DNA of 64,000 nucleotides from Lachnospiraceae bacterium. Lineage in GTDB: Bacteria; Bacillota; Clostridia; Lachnospirales; Lachnospiraceae. Of the stretch, positions 53,905 to 61,511 are shown one piece after another (the first letter of the stretch is position 1; every line of letters starts with the position of its first letter). The translations under genes were made by a program, and so were the position numbers. The DNA lies in contig JAFOEY010000004.1 of the NCBI GenBank assembly GCA_017387565.1, positions 90,077 to 154,076 of the forward strand. The letters are read 5' to 3'. The notes under the pieces were generated by a model. The model did not search any database. It saw only the letters and a program-made list of their open reading frames with translations, and was not told the origin of the DNA.

Positions 53905-54705
53905 TTACCATAATAATAGTTTAACAATTTCTTTTGCCCACGAAAAATAGTTGGGCACAACCTCATCAAGAGATTGCTTTACAACTGCAATGTCCTGAGC
54001 AGAAAGTTCTCCGATTTTTTGAAATACACTTCCTACTGCCTGACTGTCACCAAGTGCAACCATCGCCCGGGCATTATCGCCAAGAGCGAAATATTTTCCG
54101 CAAGCTAAGGCACCTATGGAAAATTCACCAACTGAAATTGCACCCACTGATATTATTCCCAAACTGATTGCTCCAGCCGTAAATATGCCGATAGAAAAGC
54201 AACCTGCCGATAAAACACCGAGAGCAAACAATCCGATTGCAATCAATCCAAGTGAGAATAAACCCAGAGAAAAAACTCCCATGGATATCATTCCAAGCGA
54301 TATAATTCCCTGCGCTTTTAATCCGATTGCAATAACTCCACGGGCATTTAAGCCAACAGCAAAAAATCCCTGTGCTCTTCTGCCAATATGCCATAAAGGC
54401 ATACCCCATACTGTTTTTTCACTCTTTCTTTCTTGCAGATGCTTTTTAAAAAATGAAGTTTCCTCATGATTATACTCTCTGTTATCCGGATCCCTGTTAT
54501 CTGTTTCTACTGTTTCTTTCAGCAGATAATCCAGCGAACAGTTAAACAGTTCGCTCATCCTTATTAACTTATCAGTCTCAGGATATGTAATGTTACTCTC
54601 CCATTTGCTGATTGCCTGTCTGGATACTCCCAAAATTCCGGCAAGCTGCTCTTGTGTGTAATTATTTTCTTTTCGCAGTATTGCTAACTTATCGCCTAAT
54701 GTCAT
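53905..54705 (-). CDS. HTH protein with a long glycine-centred pentapeptide-repeat solenoid
   Basis: 266 residues. Residues 1-65: XRE-type HTH (ILRKENNYTQEQLAGILG, VSRQAISKWESNITYPETDK). After a polar linker, residues ~125-225 consist of about eighteen five-residue repeats of the form (S/A/T)-hydrophobic-G-hydrophobic-hydrophobic, for example SLGLF, SLGLI, AIGLF and SIGIF. The C-terminus is helical. The start at 54705 follows GGAGG. I do not know this architecture by name; the repeats suggest a regular beta-solenoid or membrane-associated stack. Function unknown, with DNA-binding inferred. Confidence 0.8.
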   Translation of the reverse strand: MTLGDKLAILRKENNYTQEQLAGILGVSRQAISKWESNITYPETDKLIRMSELFNCSLDYLLKETVETDNRDPDNREYNHEETSFFKKHLQERKSEKTVWGMPLWHIGRRAQGFFAVGLNARGVIAIGLKAQGIISLGMISMGVFSLGLFSLGLIAIGLFALGVLSAGCFSIGIFTAGAISLGIISVGAISVGEFSIGALACGKYFALGDNARAMVALGDSQAVGSVFQKIGELSAQDIAVVKQSLDEVVPNYFSWAKEIVKLLLW

Positions 54706-54850
54706 AGTGCGTCCTCCAATCTGAACAATTTGTTCCTGCATACAATACCAATTGGATGTCCAAAAGACCACCAACAACCGGGTTCTAAATGTAAACTACA
54801 GGTTGCATTGCCGATTTTACATAGGTGTGCCAATTAGAAAAACAGGGCTA

Positions 54851-55444
54851 TTACAATGATTTTGCAATCTCATAAGCATCTTTTGTGAATTTTCCTATGC
54901 GCTCAGACCGGTTTTCATCATTCCCATAGCCTCTTGTCATCCGGTCAAAAACATATACTTCACAACTTTTAGCCCTGTCTTTGATTCGGTCTCCTAACAT
55001 AACGGTTTTCATTGCTTCCAATTGCTTTATGCGTATTTCATCCTCTAATGAACCACCCATGGTAATGAAAAATAATGCTTTTTCTAAAATCTTCATCTTA
55101 GGATCATCTCCATAAGCAAAGCCATATGTCCACACGCGTTGAAACCATCCCTCAAGCATTGCAGGGGATGCCGTCCAAAAGTCAGGATAAATAAAAACGA
55201 TTACATCTGAAGAATTAATCCGTTCCTGTTCCCTGATAACATCCGGAAATACAGGCATATCCAACTGATAAAATCCTTCTCTATGATATTCCTCTTTGCT
55301 CATGACCGGATTAAATCCTTCCGCATACAAATCAGATATGGTATAGGTATGCCCGGCTTCTTCCAATCCTTTTACAAATGAGTTTTTCACCTCGCTTGTG
55401 AAACTGTTTTCACTTGGATGACAATATACAACTAAAACATTCAT
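54851..55444 (-). CDS. NAD(P)H oxidoreductase, flavodoxin-fold (NQO/YheR type)
   Basis: 197 residues. VLVVYCHPSENSFTSEVKNS (FMN loop), YPDFWTASPAMLEGWFQRV and FYITMGG-type (here FFITMGGSLED) segments match the flavodoxin-2/quinone-reductase family that reduces quinones or nitro compounds. The start at 55444 is set by GGGAGAAAGCG; a longer reading to 55528 is not supported. It lies beside a VOC protein gene. Substrate unknown. Confidence 0.87.
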   Translation of the reverse strand: MNVLVVYCHPSENSFTSEVKNSFVKGLEEAGHTYTISDLYAEGFNPVMSKEEYHREGFYQLDMPVFPDVIREQERINSSDVIVFIYPDFWTASPAMLEGWFQRVWTYGFAYGDDPKMKILEKALFFITMGGSLEDEIRIKQLEAMKTVMLGDRIKDRAKSCEVYVFDRMTRGYGNDENRSERIGKFTKDAYEIAKSL

Positions 55445-55531
55445 CGCTTTCTCCCTTATCCTTACTCCTCCCGCTTGCTTTTTACAGGGCAATTTCAGCT
55501 TATCCTTTTGTACTTTGCCCGCAAGCATACT

Positions 55532-55915
55532 CTAAACTGTAATTTCGATTTGATTTCCTTCGACTCCTATTATACAACTCTCATAATATCCGTCACCGGT
55601 TGTTCTGGGTCCGCTAACAACAGGATATCCATCCCTTCTCAGCCTATCTGCAAGAGCATCTACTGCTTCTTTACTTCCTACACGAAATGCAATGTGCATA
55701 TATCCCATCTCTGCTAATTGTTTTTCTCTATCCATCAAATCCGGTTTATTCATAATTTCCAATCTTGCCCCATCATCAAAAGATAAAAAATAGGAAGAAA
55801 AACCTGTTTTTTTATTGTGATATTTCTCATTGGATATAGCATTGAAATACTTCACAAAAAATTCTCTTGTTTTTTCTAAGTCATTAACATACATTGCAAT
55901 GTGTTCTATTTGCAT
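55532..55915 (-). CDS. VOC/glyoxalase-fold protein
   Basis: 127 residues, two paired beta-alpha-beta-beta-beta units: QIEHIAMYVNDLEKTREFFV at the start and MGYMHIAFRVGSKEAVDALA in the second half, ending YYESCIIGVEGNQIEI. Metal-ligand positions: His4-like, Glu near the end. The start at 55915 is set by GGAGGAAAG. Members are lyases, dioxygenases or resistance proteins; no substrate can be assigned. It is in the same direction as, and adjacent to, the flavodoxin-fold gene. Confidence 0.85.
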   Translation of the reverse strand: MQIEHIAMYVNDLEKTREFFVKYFNAISNEKYHNKKTGFSSYFLSFDDGARLEIMNKPDLMDREKQLAEMGYMHIAFRVGSKEAVDALADRLRRDGYPVVSGPRTTGDGYYESCIIGVEGNQIEITV

Positions 55916-55970
55916 ACTTTCCTCCTGAAATACTATCCTTAACACGGTTTGGTAAAATCAACCATATGAA

Positions 55971-57275
55971 TTACTGACATAATAGCCTTTGTATTTCCAC
56001 ATCCCTGATTTCTCCGTCATCAAGCTTTACACTTAATGAATCTGCATTCCATTTATAAAAATCCACGTCGTCAACTTCTTCGTATTCAGGGTCAATAATT
56101 TTATGTAAACTCATTAGTCTCGGATTAAAATCCAAAGGATTTGTTAAATCTCCCACCATAACATCCATGGTATCTGCCCAATAGCACCCCTCATAAGCCA
56201 CTAAATTAGTATTGGCATCATAGTGTACCCCGGTTATAATAAAGGACTCGCCGCAACATACATCATAGTCATTGTCATATCCCTTAGGAACGTAATGAAA
56301 CACCTCAAGCGTATCTATATCAATATAACTGATACCATATAGGTCCACATGGTGTGGATAATATCTGTGACCGTTCTTATGATGAATTAATTTTTTGTAT
56401 GGAATATGATGCCCATCCACAGAAATATAACTATATATAGTTTCTCCATCTTTTTGAATGTAATAACGTGCCAAAAAAAGATGCTTTATGCCATTCTTGT
56501 GCAGATAGCTTTTCTGAAGAAGAGAAATACCATCTTCAATTTCTATTTTACATTCATCTTCCAAATACTTCTCATCTTCTAAGTATAAGTATTTCTTTAC
56601 ATCCTCAAGATATCTGTCGCTACCAAAAACATTCGTATAATCAATACCTCTATATCTCAGAAAATGAATATGGCAGGTTGCACATAGAAATTCTAAAACA
56701 AGCATCTCCTCGCAATTCTTGATCTCCATATGTACATGAAATCCATCTTCCCTGTTATCTTCAACAACAATATTCTTAAGAATTCCTTCCTGATACTTAT
56801 TAATCTTTTCTGTTGGCATAGGCGAAATAATTTTTCCAAATGACATATCAAAATGCTTATACTCGCATTTTTCATCGTTTAAATTGCCACGAATGTTCAG
56901 TCCGCAAAAATCATGCTCTTCCACCACATAGCAATCAATAAAATCATAGGCCGTATCTGTTAAATTATACTGTTTAAACTTTTCTGTTTCATTCATATGA
57001 AATTTCCCCGTCTCAATTACCATTTCCGGCATTGGTCCGATATAATCTTTTTGCACGTCAGTCCATAGCAACTTCGTTTCCCATCTTGGACCTACATAAT
57101 CTTTCTGCCTGTCAGTCCAAATTGACTTCATTTCTCGTCTTGGACCTACATAATCTTGCTGCCTGTCAGCCCAAATCGACTTCATTTCTGGTTTTGGGCC
57201 TACATCTTCTTCCGGCCTGTCAGCCCAAATCGACTCATTTTCATGTTTTGGATCTACATATTTCAGTTTACGCAA
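55971..57275 (-). CDS. Unknown protein with N-terminal 18-residue tandem repeats
   Basis: 434 residues. Residues ~5-85 contain four or five 18-residue repeats of the kind YVGPRREMKSIWTDRQKD (variants DVGPKPEMKSIWADRQQD, YIGPMPEM), with no signal peptide. The remainder (~95-434) is beta-rich with conserved-looking FDMSFGKIISPMPTEKINKY, DGHHIPYKKLIHHKNGHRYY and DIDTLEVFHYVPKGYDNDYD, recalling a WD-like or beta-propeller protein (for example the HHKNGH loop), but I do not recognise the family. The DNA repeat is 54 bp long. Surrounding genes are small and unrelated. Start MRKLKYVDPKHEN. Confidence 0.6.
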   Translation of the reverse strand: MRKLKYVDPKHENESIWADRPEEDVGPKPEMKSIWADRQQDYVGPRREMKSIWTDRQKDYVGPRWETKLLWTDVQKDYIGPMPEMVIETGKFHMNETEKFKQYNLTDTAYDFIDCYVVEEHDFCGLNIRGNLNDEKCEYKHFDMSFGKIISPMPTEKINKYQEGILKNIVVEDNREDGFHVHMEIKNCEEMLVLEFLCATCHIHFLRYRGIDYTNVFGSDRYLEDVKKYLYLEDEKYLEDECKIEIEDGISLLQKSYLHKNGIKHLFLARYYIQKDGETIYSYISVDGHHIPYKKLIHHKNGHRYYPHHVDLYGISYIDIDTLEVFHYVPKGYDNDYDVCCGESFIITGVHYDANTNLVAYEGCYWADTMDVMVGDLTNPLDFNPRLMSLHKIIDPEYEEVDDVDFYKWNADSLSVKLDDGEIRDVEIQRLLCQ

Positions 57276-57363
57276 TTTATCAATATTTTAATTTGCAAAA
57301 CATATAAATAAATCATCTCCACAAATAGGGATTTGAAAAGTTGCTGTGTCGAAGTGTTCTATC

Positions 57364-57975
57364 TCAGAATAGCTCAGGATGATTCTCCAATGAATCAGCT
57401 TCTGTTATTTCACGAACTACATGACATGGCACTCCCACTGCAAGCGAATTTGGTGGAATATCTCTTGTAACTACACTTCCCGCACCGATAACACAACCAT
57501 CACCGATTGTAACTCCACCGCATATTGTGACATTTCCTGCAATCCAGCAGTTGTTTCCAATAGTAATCGGTTTAGCATATTCTTTATCGGTAGGAGTGCC
57601 GTCCTGCTTTACATACTGATTTCTGTCCTGCCAACGAAGCGGATGTATAGGCGTAAGAAGCGAAACGTTAGGACCAAAAAATACATTTTCGCCAATTGTC
57701 ACAGGGCAACAGTCAACACAAGTAAAATTGAAATTTGCATAGGAATTTGTTCCAATGGATGTGAAGCAACCATAATCGAATTGAACAGGTCCTTGAAAAT
57801 AAAAGGAATCTCCGGCTATCCCAAGCTCCTTTATAATTTCTGCACGCCTTTCATCTGTTTCAAGAAGATCGTTGTATTCTTTACTAAGCCTATGAGCTTT
57901 TGTTCTAAGTGTCACAAGTTCTTTGTCGGAAGGGTCATATATTTTTCCCGCTATCATTCTTTCTTTTTCAGTCAT
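57364..57975 (-). CDS. maa: Maltose/galactoside O-acetyltransferase-type protein
   Basis: 203 residues with the left-handed beta-helix of hexapeptide acyltransferases (repeats in VTIGENVFFGPNVSLLTPIH, AKPITIGNNCWIAGNVTICG, VTIGDGCVIGAGSVVTRDIP). The N-terminal MTEKERMIAGKIYDPSDKEL is the Maa/LacA signature. It transfers acetyl from acetyl-CoA to sugars such as maltose. The gene stands alone in the accessory stretch. Cytosolic. Confidence 0.92.
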   Translation of the reverse strand: MTEKERMIAGKIYDPSDKELVTLRTKAHRLSKEYNDLLETDERRAEIIKELGIAGDSFYFQGPVQFDYGCFTSIGTNSYANFNFTCVDCCPVTIGENVFFGPNVSLLTPIHPLRWQDRNQYVKQDGTPTDKEYAKPITIGNNCWIAGNVTICGGVTIGDGCVIGAGSVVTRDIPPNSLAVGVPCHVVREITEADSLENHPELF

Positions 57976-58002
57976 CTTTTATTTCTCCTAGTATATATCA
58001 GG

Positions 58003-58185
58003 TCAAACGAAGTGAATTTTACTGAGCATATACATTATCAATGCTGCTATGAAAATTTTGTCAAATTCATAAAATCGGAAATCTATAACACCATTATTTG
58101 TTGAATGTGCTGCATTTTGATTGCCACAACCAGTGAATATAAATAACAGTATTGAAATAATTCCTAAAAATATTTTCCTCTTCAT
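58003..58185 (-). CDS. Very small lipoprotein-like peptide
   Basis: 60 residues starting MKRKIFLGIISILLFIFTGC; lipobox FTGCG with Cys ~20, then a short, partly hydrophobic remainder. GGAGAG precedes the ATG at 58185. It may be a small envelope lipoprotein or the 5' remnant of a longer one. The mature part reads AAHSTNNGVIDFRFYEFDKI and ends in a hydrophobic stretch. Confidence 0.45.
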   Translation of the reverse strand: MKRKIFLGIISILLFIFTGCGNQNAAHSTNNGVIDFRFYEFDKIFIAALIMYMLSKIHFV

Positions 58186-58248
58186 GTTACTCTCCATTAA
58201 AAAATTCCGATTTCATTTCTCATGTATTCAATTTGAATTCTTATGTAT

Positions 58249-58506
58249 TTACTTCTTATTCCTCTGATAAAATTCTTTTAAATCAGCTTTCACTTCATCC
58301 GACAACATTGTTTTCTTGATTCCTTCAATTGCACCTTCAAGTGCCATCAGACGATGAATGCACGCCGATTCGTCAATTTCCTGAATCTTTAACCAAGCTT
58401 CTTTGGCACCAATGTCCTTTAATTCATCAACAGTCTGTATACCAACCAAAACAAGTTGCTCTTCCACCGTTTTTCCTATATTAGGTAGTTTTGATAATTC
58501 TCCCAT
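58249..58506 (-). CDS. Stand-alone TfoX C-terminal domain protein
   Basis: 85 residues. GELSKLPNIGKTVEEQLVLV followed by GIQTVDELKDIGAKEAWLKI and IHRLMALEGAIEGI match the TfoX C-terminal helix-hairpin-helix domain. The usual N-terminal TfoX domain (about 90 residues) is absent. It precedes a GNAT gene on the same strand but with its own ribosome site. Role unknown; TfoX in proteobacteria is linked to competence, which does not transfer to this short form. Confidence 0.82.
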   Translation of the reverse strand: MGELSKLPNIGKTVEEQLVLVGIQTVDELKDIGAKEAWLKIQEIDESACIHRLMALEGAIEGIKKTMLSDEVKADLKEFYQRNKK

Positions 58507-58542
58507 AAAAATTTCTCCTTGTTAATCTATCTAATTTCCATT

Positions 58543-59031
58543 CTACAATTCATAGTAATATGGACATATATCTTCATAATGACCATCCTTCATCCTAAAC
58601 CCACTCGGAATTATGCCCAGCTGCCTAAAGCCAAGACGCTCATATAAATGACGAGCATGAACATTCGTAGCTACAACGGCATTAAATTGAAGAATTTTAA
58701 ATCCTTTTTCTTTACCTTGTATGAGACAATCTTTAACAAGCTTTTCTCCTATATGCATTCCTCTCGAAGCAGAACTAACAGCGTAGCTTGCATTACATAT
58801 ATGACCACATCTGCCAACATTATTGGGATGAAGAATATACAATCCATATATTTTTCCTTCCGTATCCTCAGCCACCCCACAGTATGTCTGTGAATCGAAA
58901 AACGTCTTTCCTGAATTCTCATCAAGAATTTCCTCCTGTGGAAAAGCAATACCTTCTTCAACAATTTCGTTCCAGATCCGAACCATATCTTTAATATCAT
59001 CTTGTTTATATTTCCTTATAGTAACTACCAT
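58543..59031 (-). CDS. GNAT family N-acetyltransferase
   Basis: 162 residues of the GNAT fold. Acetyl-CoA-binding loop SRGMHIGEKLVKDCLIQGK (R-x-x-x-x-G-x-x-L motif A) preceded by GHICNASYAVSSA, and a C-terminal HARHLYERLGFRQLGIIPSG (motif B). It is close in type to L-amino acid N-acyltransferase MnaT/PAT. Start MVVTIRKYKQDDIKDMVRIW. Substrate not predictable. Neighbours are small accessory genes. Confidence 0.88.
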   Translation of the reverse strand: MVVTIRKYKQDDIKDMVRIWNEIVEEGIAFPQEEILDENSGKTFFDSQTYCGVAEDTEGKIYGLYILHPNNVGRCGHICNASYAVSSASRGMHIGEKLVKDCLIQGKEKGFKILQFNAVVATNVHARHLYERLGFRQLGIIPSGFRMKDGHYEDICPYYYEL

Positions 59032-59065
59032 TATTATCTACCTCCGAATCGCCAATAGCAGGAAC

Positions 59066-59353
59066 TTAGTTACACAATAATATCTCAACAGGAATCCATT
59101 CAACCGGTTCTCCCTTCCCTTGAATTTCCATTGCTATATCCTCCGCTACAGAATAATCTTCATTTATCAATCCATACTTATTAAGCCTTAAATTTGGATA
59201 ATTCTCTTGTAACGAATTGCATAAAAAAGAATGAAATCCAGATATATCCCATCCAATAATATCGCATCCCAGATGTTCATACAGATTTTCATAAGCACAC
59301 TCATTATTCATTGCGAAATCATCACATAATAATTCCTTATATTTTGTAGCCAT
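59066..59353 (-). CDS. Small unknown protein
   Basis: 95 residues (MATKYKELLCDDFAMNNECA), acidic, with a regular helix-strand feel but no motif recognised. The C-terminal half (YPNLRLNKYGLINEDYSVAE) is soluble. A terminator lies immediately upstream (minus strand), so the gene must have its own promoter, which was not found in the short gap. Confidence 0.5.
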   Translation of the reverse strand: MATKYKELLCDDFAMNNECAYENLYEHLGCDIIGWDISGFHSFLCNSLQENYPNLRLNKYGLINEDYSVAEDIAMEIQGKGEPVEWIPVEILLCN

Positions 59354-59370
59354 TATACATCATTTAGAAA

Positions 59371-59400
59371 AAGATAGAAATCCTCTAAGATTCCTATCTT
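59371..59400 (-). terminator. Terminator of the PBECR4-like gene
   Basis: Minus-strand AAGATAGGAATC / GATTTCTATCTT with a 6-nt loop, followed by TTTTTCTAA. It lies between the PBECR4-like gene and the 95-residue gene. Confidence 0.75.
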
Positions 59401-59457
59401 CCTAATCTTCTAATATATACCCATGTGGTTCAAGGGCAAATTTTTTAGTTCCTTTGC

Positions 59458-60114
59458 TTATCCTACTGTTTTCTCACCCTTGGGAATAAGAGATAACAAA
59501 TCCTCTGAAAGCAAACTAGACAATGCATCCTTATGCTCTGCTAATCTTCCACCATCTCCAAGTTGGATTTCCGTAAATCTGCTTTCTCCAGATTTTCTAC
59601 GCAACACTAAGTCCAACTTCTTTGCCTTAGCAGAACTTAATTCATTACCTTTTAACAAAGTCATTGGCTTCGCTTTTCCGGCTACTACGAATCCCAGTGT
59701 AGCACTAACATTTCCTGCCGCCAATGCACATCTGATTCTATTCTTTTCAAAATCCTCTTCCACAAATGTTCCCACATTAAACATATTTATAATGGATGGT
59801 AAGGAATTGATTTTTCTTCTAACTGAACCTTTGACTTCACTTTCATTCTGTCCGCTCTTACAAAAATCAAAATCTTTTTCTTCCAAAGTTCCTTTATAGC
59901 ACTTCTCAAAAAATGTAGTAGCATCCAAACTTGTATGTAATCCGGTAAGATGTAAATAGTTATCTTCGTATGCCGAAACGATATAATACTCGTTCTTCAC
60001 AAATGCCGCTGAACAAAGTAAATATTCATAATCCACAAAATATCTCTTATATGAATAAGCGTTCTGAATCACAGTTTCCTTCACACGCTCTTTAAAACTC
60101 TTTTGTTCTGCCAT
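59458..60114 (-). CDS. PBECR4-like nuclease-domain protein
   Basis: 218 residues. The N-terminal half (KRYFVDYEYLLCSAAFVKNE, ending YLHLTGLHTSLDATTFFEKC) resembles the PBECR4 group of phage and toxin-type barnase/EndoU-like domains, as I remember their consensus (YLHLTGL motif). The C-terminal half (~130-218) is unknown. No signal peptide. It may be an RNA-cleaving toxin or a defence protein; neither is shown. Its message begins near an unusual hairpin pair and a 27-bp repeat upstream. The gene is flanked by terminators on both sides, so it seems self-contained. Confidence 0.55.
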   Translation of the reverse strand: MAEQKSFKERVKETVIQNAYSYKRYFVDYEYLLCSAAFVKNEYYIVSAYEDNYLHLTGLHTSLDATTFFEKCYKGTLEEKDFDFCKSGQNESEVKGSVRRKINSLPSIINMFNVGTFVEEDFEKNRIRCALAAGNVSATLGFVVAGKAKPMTLLKGNELSSAKAKKLDLVLRRKSGESRFTEIQLGDGGRLAEHKDALSSLLSEDLLSLIPKGEKTVG

Positions 60115-60133
60115 TGTTTCTCCAATAGTAAAA

Positions 60134-60163
60134 TAGAAGGACGACTACGAAGCCATCCTTCTA
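60134..60163 (-). terminator. Hairpin upstream of the PBECR4-like gene
   Basis: TAGAAGGA / TCCTTCTA 8-bp stem with a long loop, followed on the minus strand by TTTTAC. It is between the tandem hairpins and the PBECR4-like start and may be an upstream terminator or attenuator. Confidence 0.55.
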
Positions 60164-60188
60164 CTAATTTTTCACAGTTTATTCTGCA
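60162..60188. repeat. 27-bp direct repeat, left copy
   Basis: TACTAATTTTTCACAGTTTA plus TTCTGCA, identical to 60856-60882. The segment between the two copies (694-bp period) holds the tandem hairpins, a tRNA-like sequence and a 5'-truncated gene. Confidence 0.92.
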
Positions 60189-60190
60189 AT

Positions 60191-60252
60191 GGGAATGGGT
60201 TTTCGGTCTCCATCCCGACCGCTGGAACAGGTTTAAGGTCTCTGTTCCGACC
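60191..60252 (-). ncRNA. Two tandem hairpins with covarying stems and shared loops
   Basis: On the minus strand, unit 1 is GGTC-GGAACAG-AGACC-TTAAA-CCTGTTCC and unit 2 is GGTC-GGGATGG-AGACC-GAAAA-CCCATTCCC, separated by AGC. The arms differ at several positions yet pair in both units, while GGTC, AGACC and AAA are kept. This resembles a structured RNA leader. It is 77 bp upstream of the PBECR4-like start. Class not recognised. Confidence 0.5.
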
Positions 60253-60449
60253 ATATTAGTATCTCTTTTTGTAATTTAATTATACACTACAATATGCCTA
60301 TCGTCAAAAAATTTTTACGAAGTCATTGTTGCTAATGCTATTATATTCATTTTAACAAAAAAATCAACTGTTTTATCCAAATTTTCAAATTCCGATTTGT
60401 CACTTTGTTGCCCATTTCATTACCTTACCAAATATGAAATCTTTTTAAT

Positions 60450-60550
60450 GCAGAAGGTGAGATTTGCACTCACGAAATTTCCACAAATACCCCGTCGCAA
60501 TTAAATCAACCACGCATTTGTGGGTACGTTACTACTTCGATCACCTCTGC
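60450..60550 (-). other. tRNA-like remnant (class II type)
   Basis: Seven base pairs of an acceptor stem (GCAGAGG at 60550-60544, CTTCTGC at 60456-60450), box-A-like TGATCGAAGTAG (TRGYNNARNNG with two changes), and a T-arm GTGAG-TGCAAAT-CTCAC with correct 7-nt loop. The anticodon arm is malformed (6-nt loop) and the variable region too long. Probably a decayed tRNA, or chance similarity. The rest of the 60253-60596 stretch shows no gene. Confidence 0.35.
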
Positions 60551-60596
60551 CCACATATTCGTATTCTGAGCTGTATATTATTCTCACTTTTGATTA

Positions 60597-60851
60597 TTAA
60601 GATTTCAAATTGTCGTATCTTCTGCTGTATCCAAAACATTGATTAAATAACTTATATCCAATATAGTCATGAAATTTGTAGCAATCGTTTCGATAAAACT
60701 CATTCCAATAGCTTGTCATTCTTGAGTAAGCATATCTAAACATATATGGGTTTAATTCACAAAACACTTGAAATAAACTGTTATCCCTATTACTCATAAA
60801 TCCATAAATGTCATCCAAAATCTCTATTACATATTCAGAAGAAAGTTTCAA
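60597..60851 (-). pseudogene. 5'-truncated small gene at the repeat boundary
   Basis: An 84-codon open frame (KLSSEYVIEILDDIYGFMSN, later YFHDYIGYKLF-type ending) that can only start with TTG directly after a stop, without ribosome binding site. The 27-bp direct repeat lies a few bases upstream. Composition looks like real coding. I take it as the 3' part of a gene cut by recombination at the repeat. Confidence 0.45.
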
Positions 60852-60855
60852 AACA

Positions 60856-60882
60856 TACTAATTTTTCACAGTTTATTCTGCA
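60856..60882. repeat. 27-bp direct repeat, right copy
   Basis: Identical to 60162-60188, here between the truncated gene and the end of the alpha/beta hydrolase gene (stop at 60885). Confidence 0.92.
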
Positions 60883-60884
60883 TC

Positions 60885-61499
60885 TTAAAAAAAATTCCGA
60901 AGTGCTTCGACCAATTGCTCCGGTGCTTCAATATTAATTTCATGTCCTGCTCCATGAATCACTTGAAGTTCGGCGTTTGTTAAAATGTTTGCAAGCTCTA
61001 TAGAGGCATTTTTGTTTGCCCTATCTTTCTCTCCGTAAAGAACTAATGTTGGGCAGGTAACTTTATAAATTAAATCACTAAAATCCAGTTCCATCATTGT
61101 GCTGCACAGTTTAAGAAAATCTGCTTTTCCAAACCCAGTTTGCTGAAATACTGATTTTGGCATAAAACGAAATATTACATTTTGAAATTGTAATAATTTC
61201 TTTGGCATTTTATATTGTATTGCAATCAAAACCAATGACTTTACTTTTTCTGAATGTTCTATTGCATAATTAAGAGCCAATACACCACCCAATGACAAAC
61301 CGCACAGGCTTATATCCCCCTCTATTGCATCGCACATAGTCGAAAAAGCAGCATAAAGATTTTGGTATGTTATTTCCTGACCTTGAACTAATTCTGCCAA
61401 ATCCGGACATATACTATACTCAACATCCTCTAATTGTTCTATCACTTTATTCCAGCTGTTTGAGGTTTGTCCCAGACCGTGAATATATATTTGTTTCAT
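60885..61499 (-). CDS. Alpha/beta hydrolase
   Basis: 204 residues. Oxyanion start YIHGLGQTSNSWNKVIEQL, nucleophile elbow LCGLSLGGVLALNYA (Ser), Asp in YGEKDRANKN and His in IHGAGHEINIEAPEQLV; the triad is complete and the lid region (~110-140) short. Substrate unknown, probably a small ester or acyl compound. Start MKQIYIHGL. It ends 3 bp from a 27-bp repeat. Confidence 0.85.
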   Translation of the reverse strand: MKQIYIHGLGQTSNSWNKVIEQLEDVEYSICPDLAELVQGQEITYQNLYAAFSTMCDAIEGDISLCGLSLGGVLALNYAIEHSEKVKSLVLIAIQYKMPKKLLQFQNVIFRFMPKSVFQQTGFGKADFLKLCSTMMELDFSDLIYKVTCPTLVLYGEKDRANKNASIELANILTNAELQVIHGAGHEINIEAPEQLVEALRNFF

Positions 61500-61511
61500 A
61501 TTGTTACTTCC

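Noticed and set aside
54116-54469. Plus-strand frame opposite the pentapeptide-repeat region
   Set aside because: It is the antisense shadow of the regular repeat and has no start signals.
60191-60252. Guanidine-II (mini-ykkC) riboswitch
   Set aside because: Two tandem hairpins are present but the loops lack the ACGR sequence required in that class.
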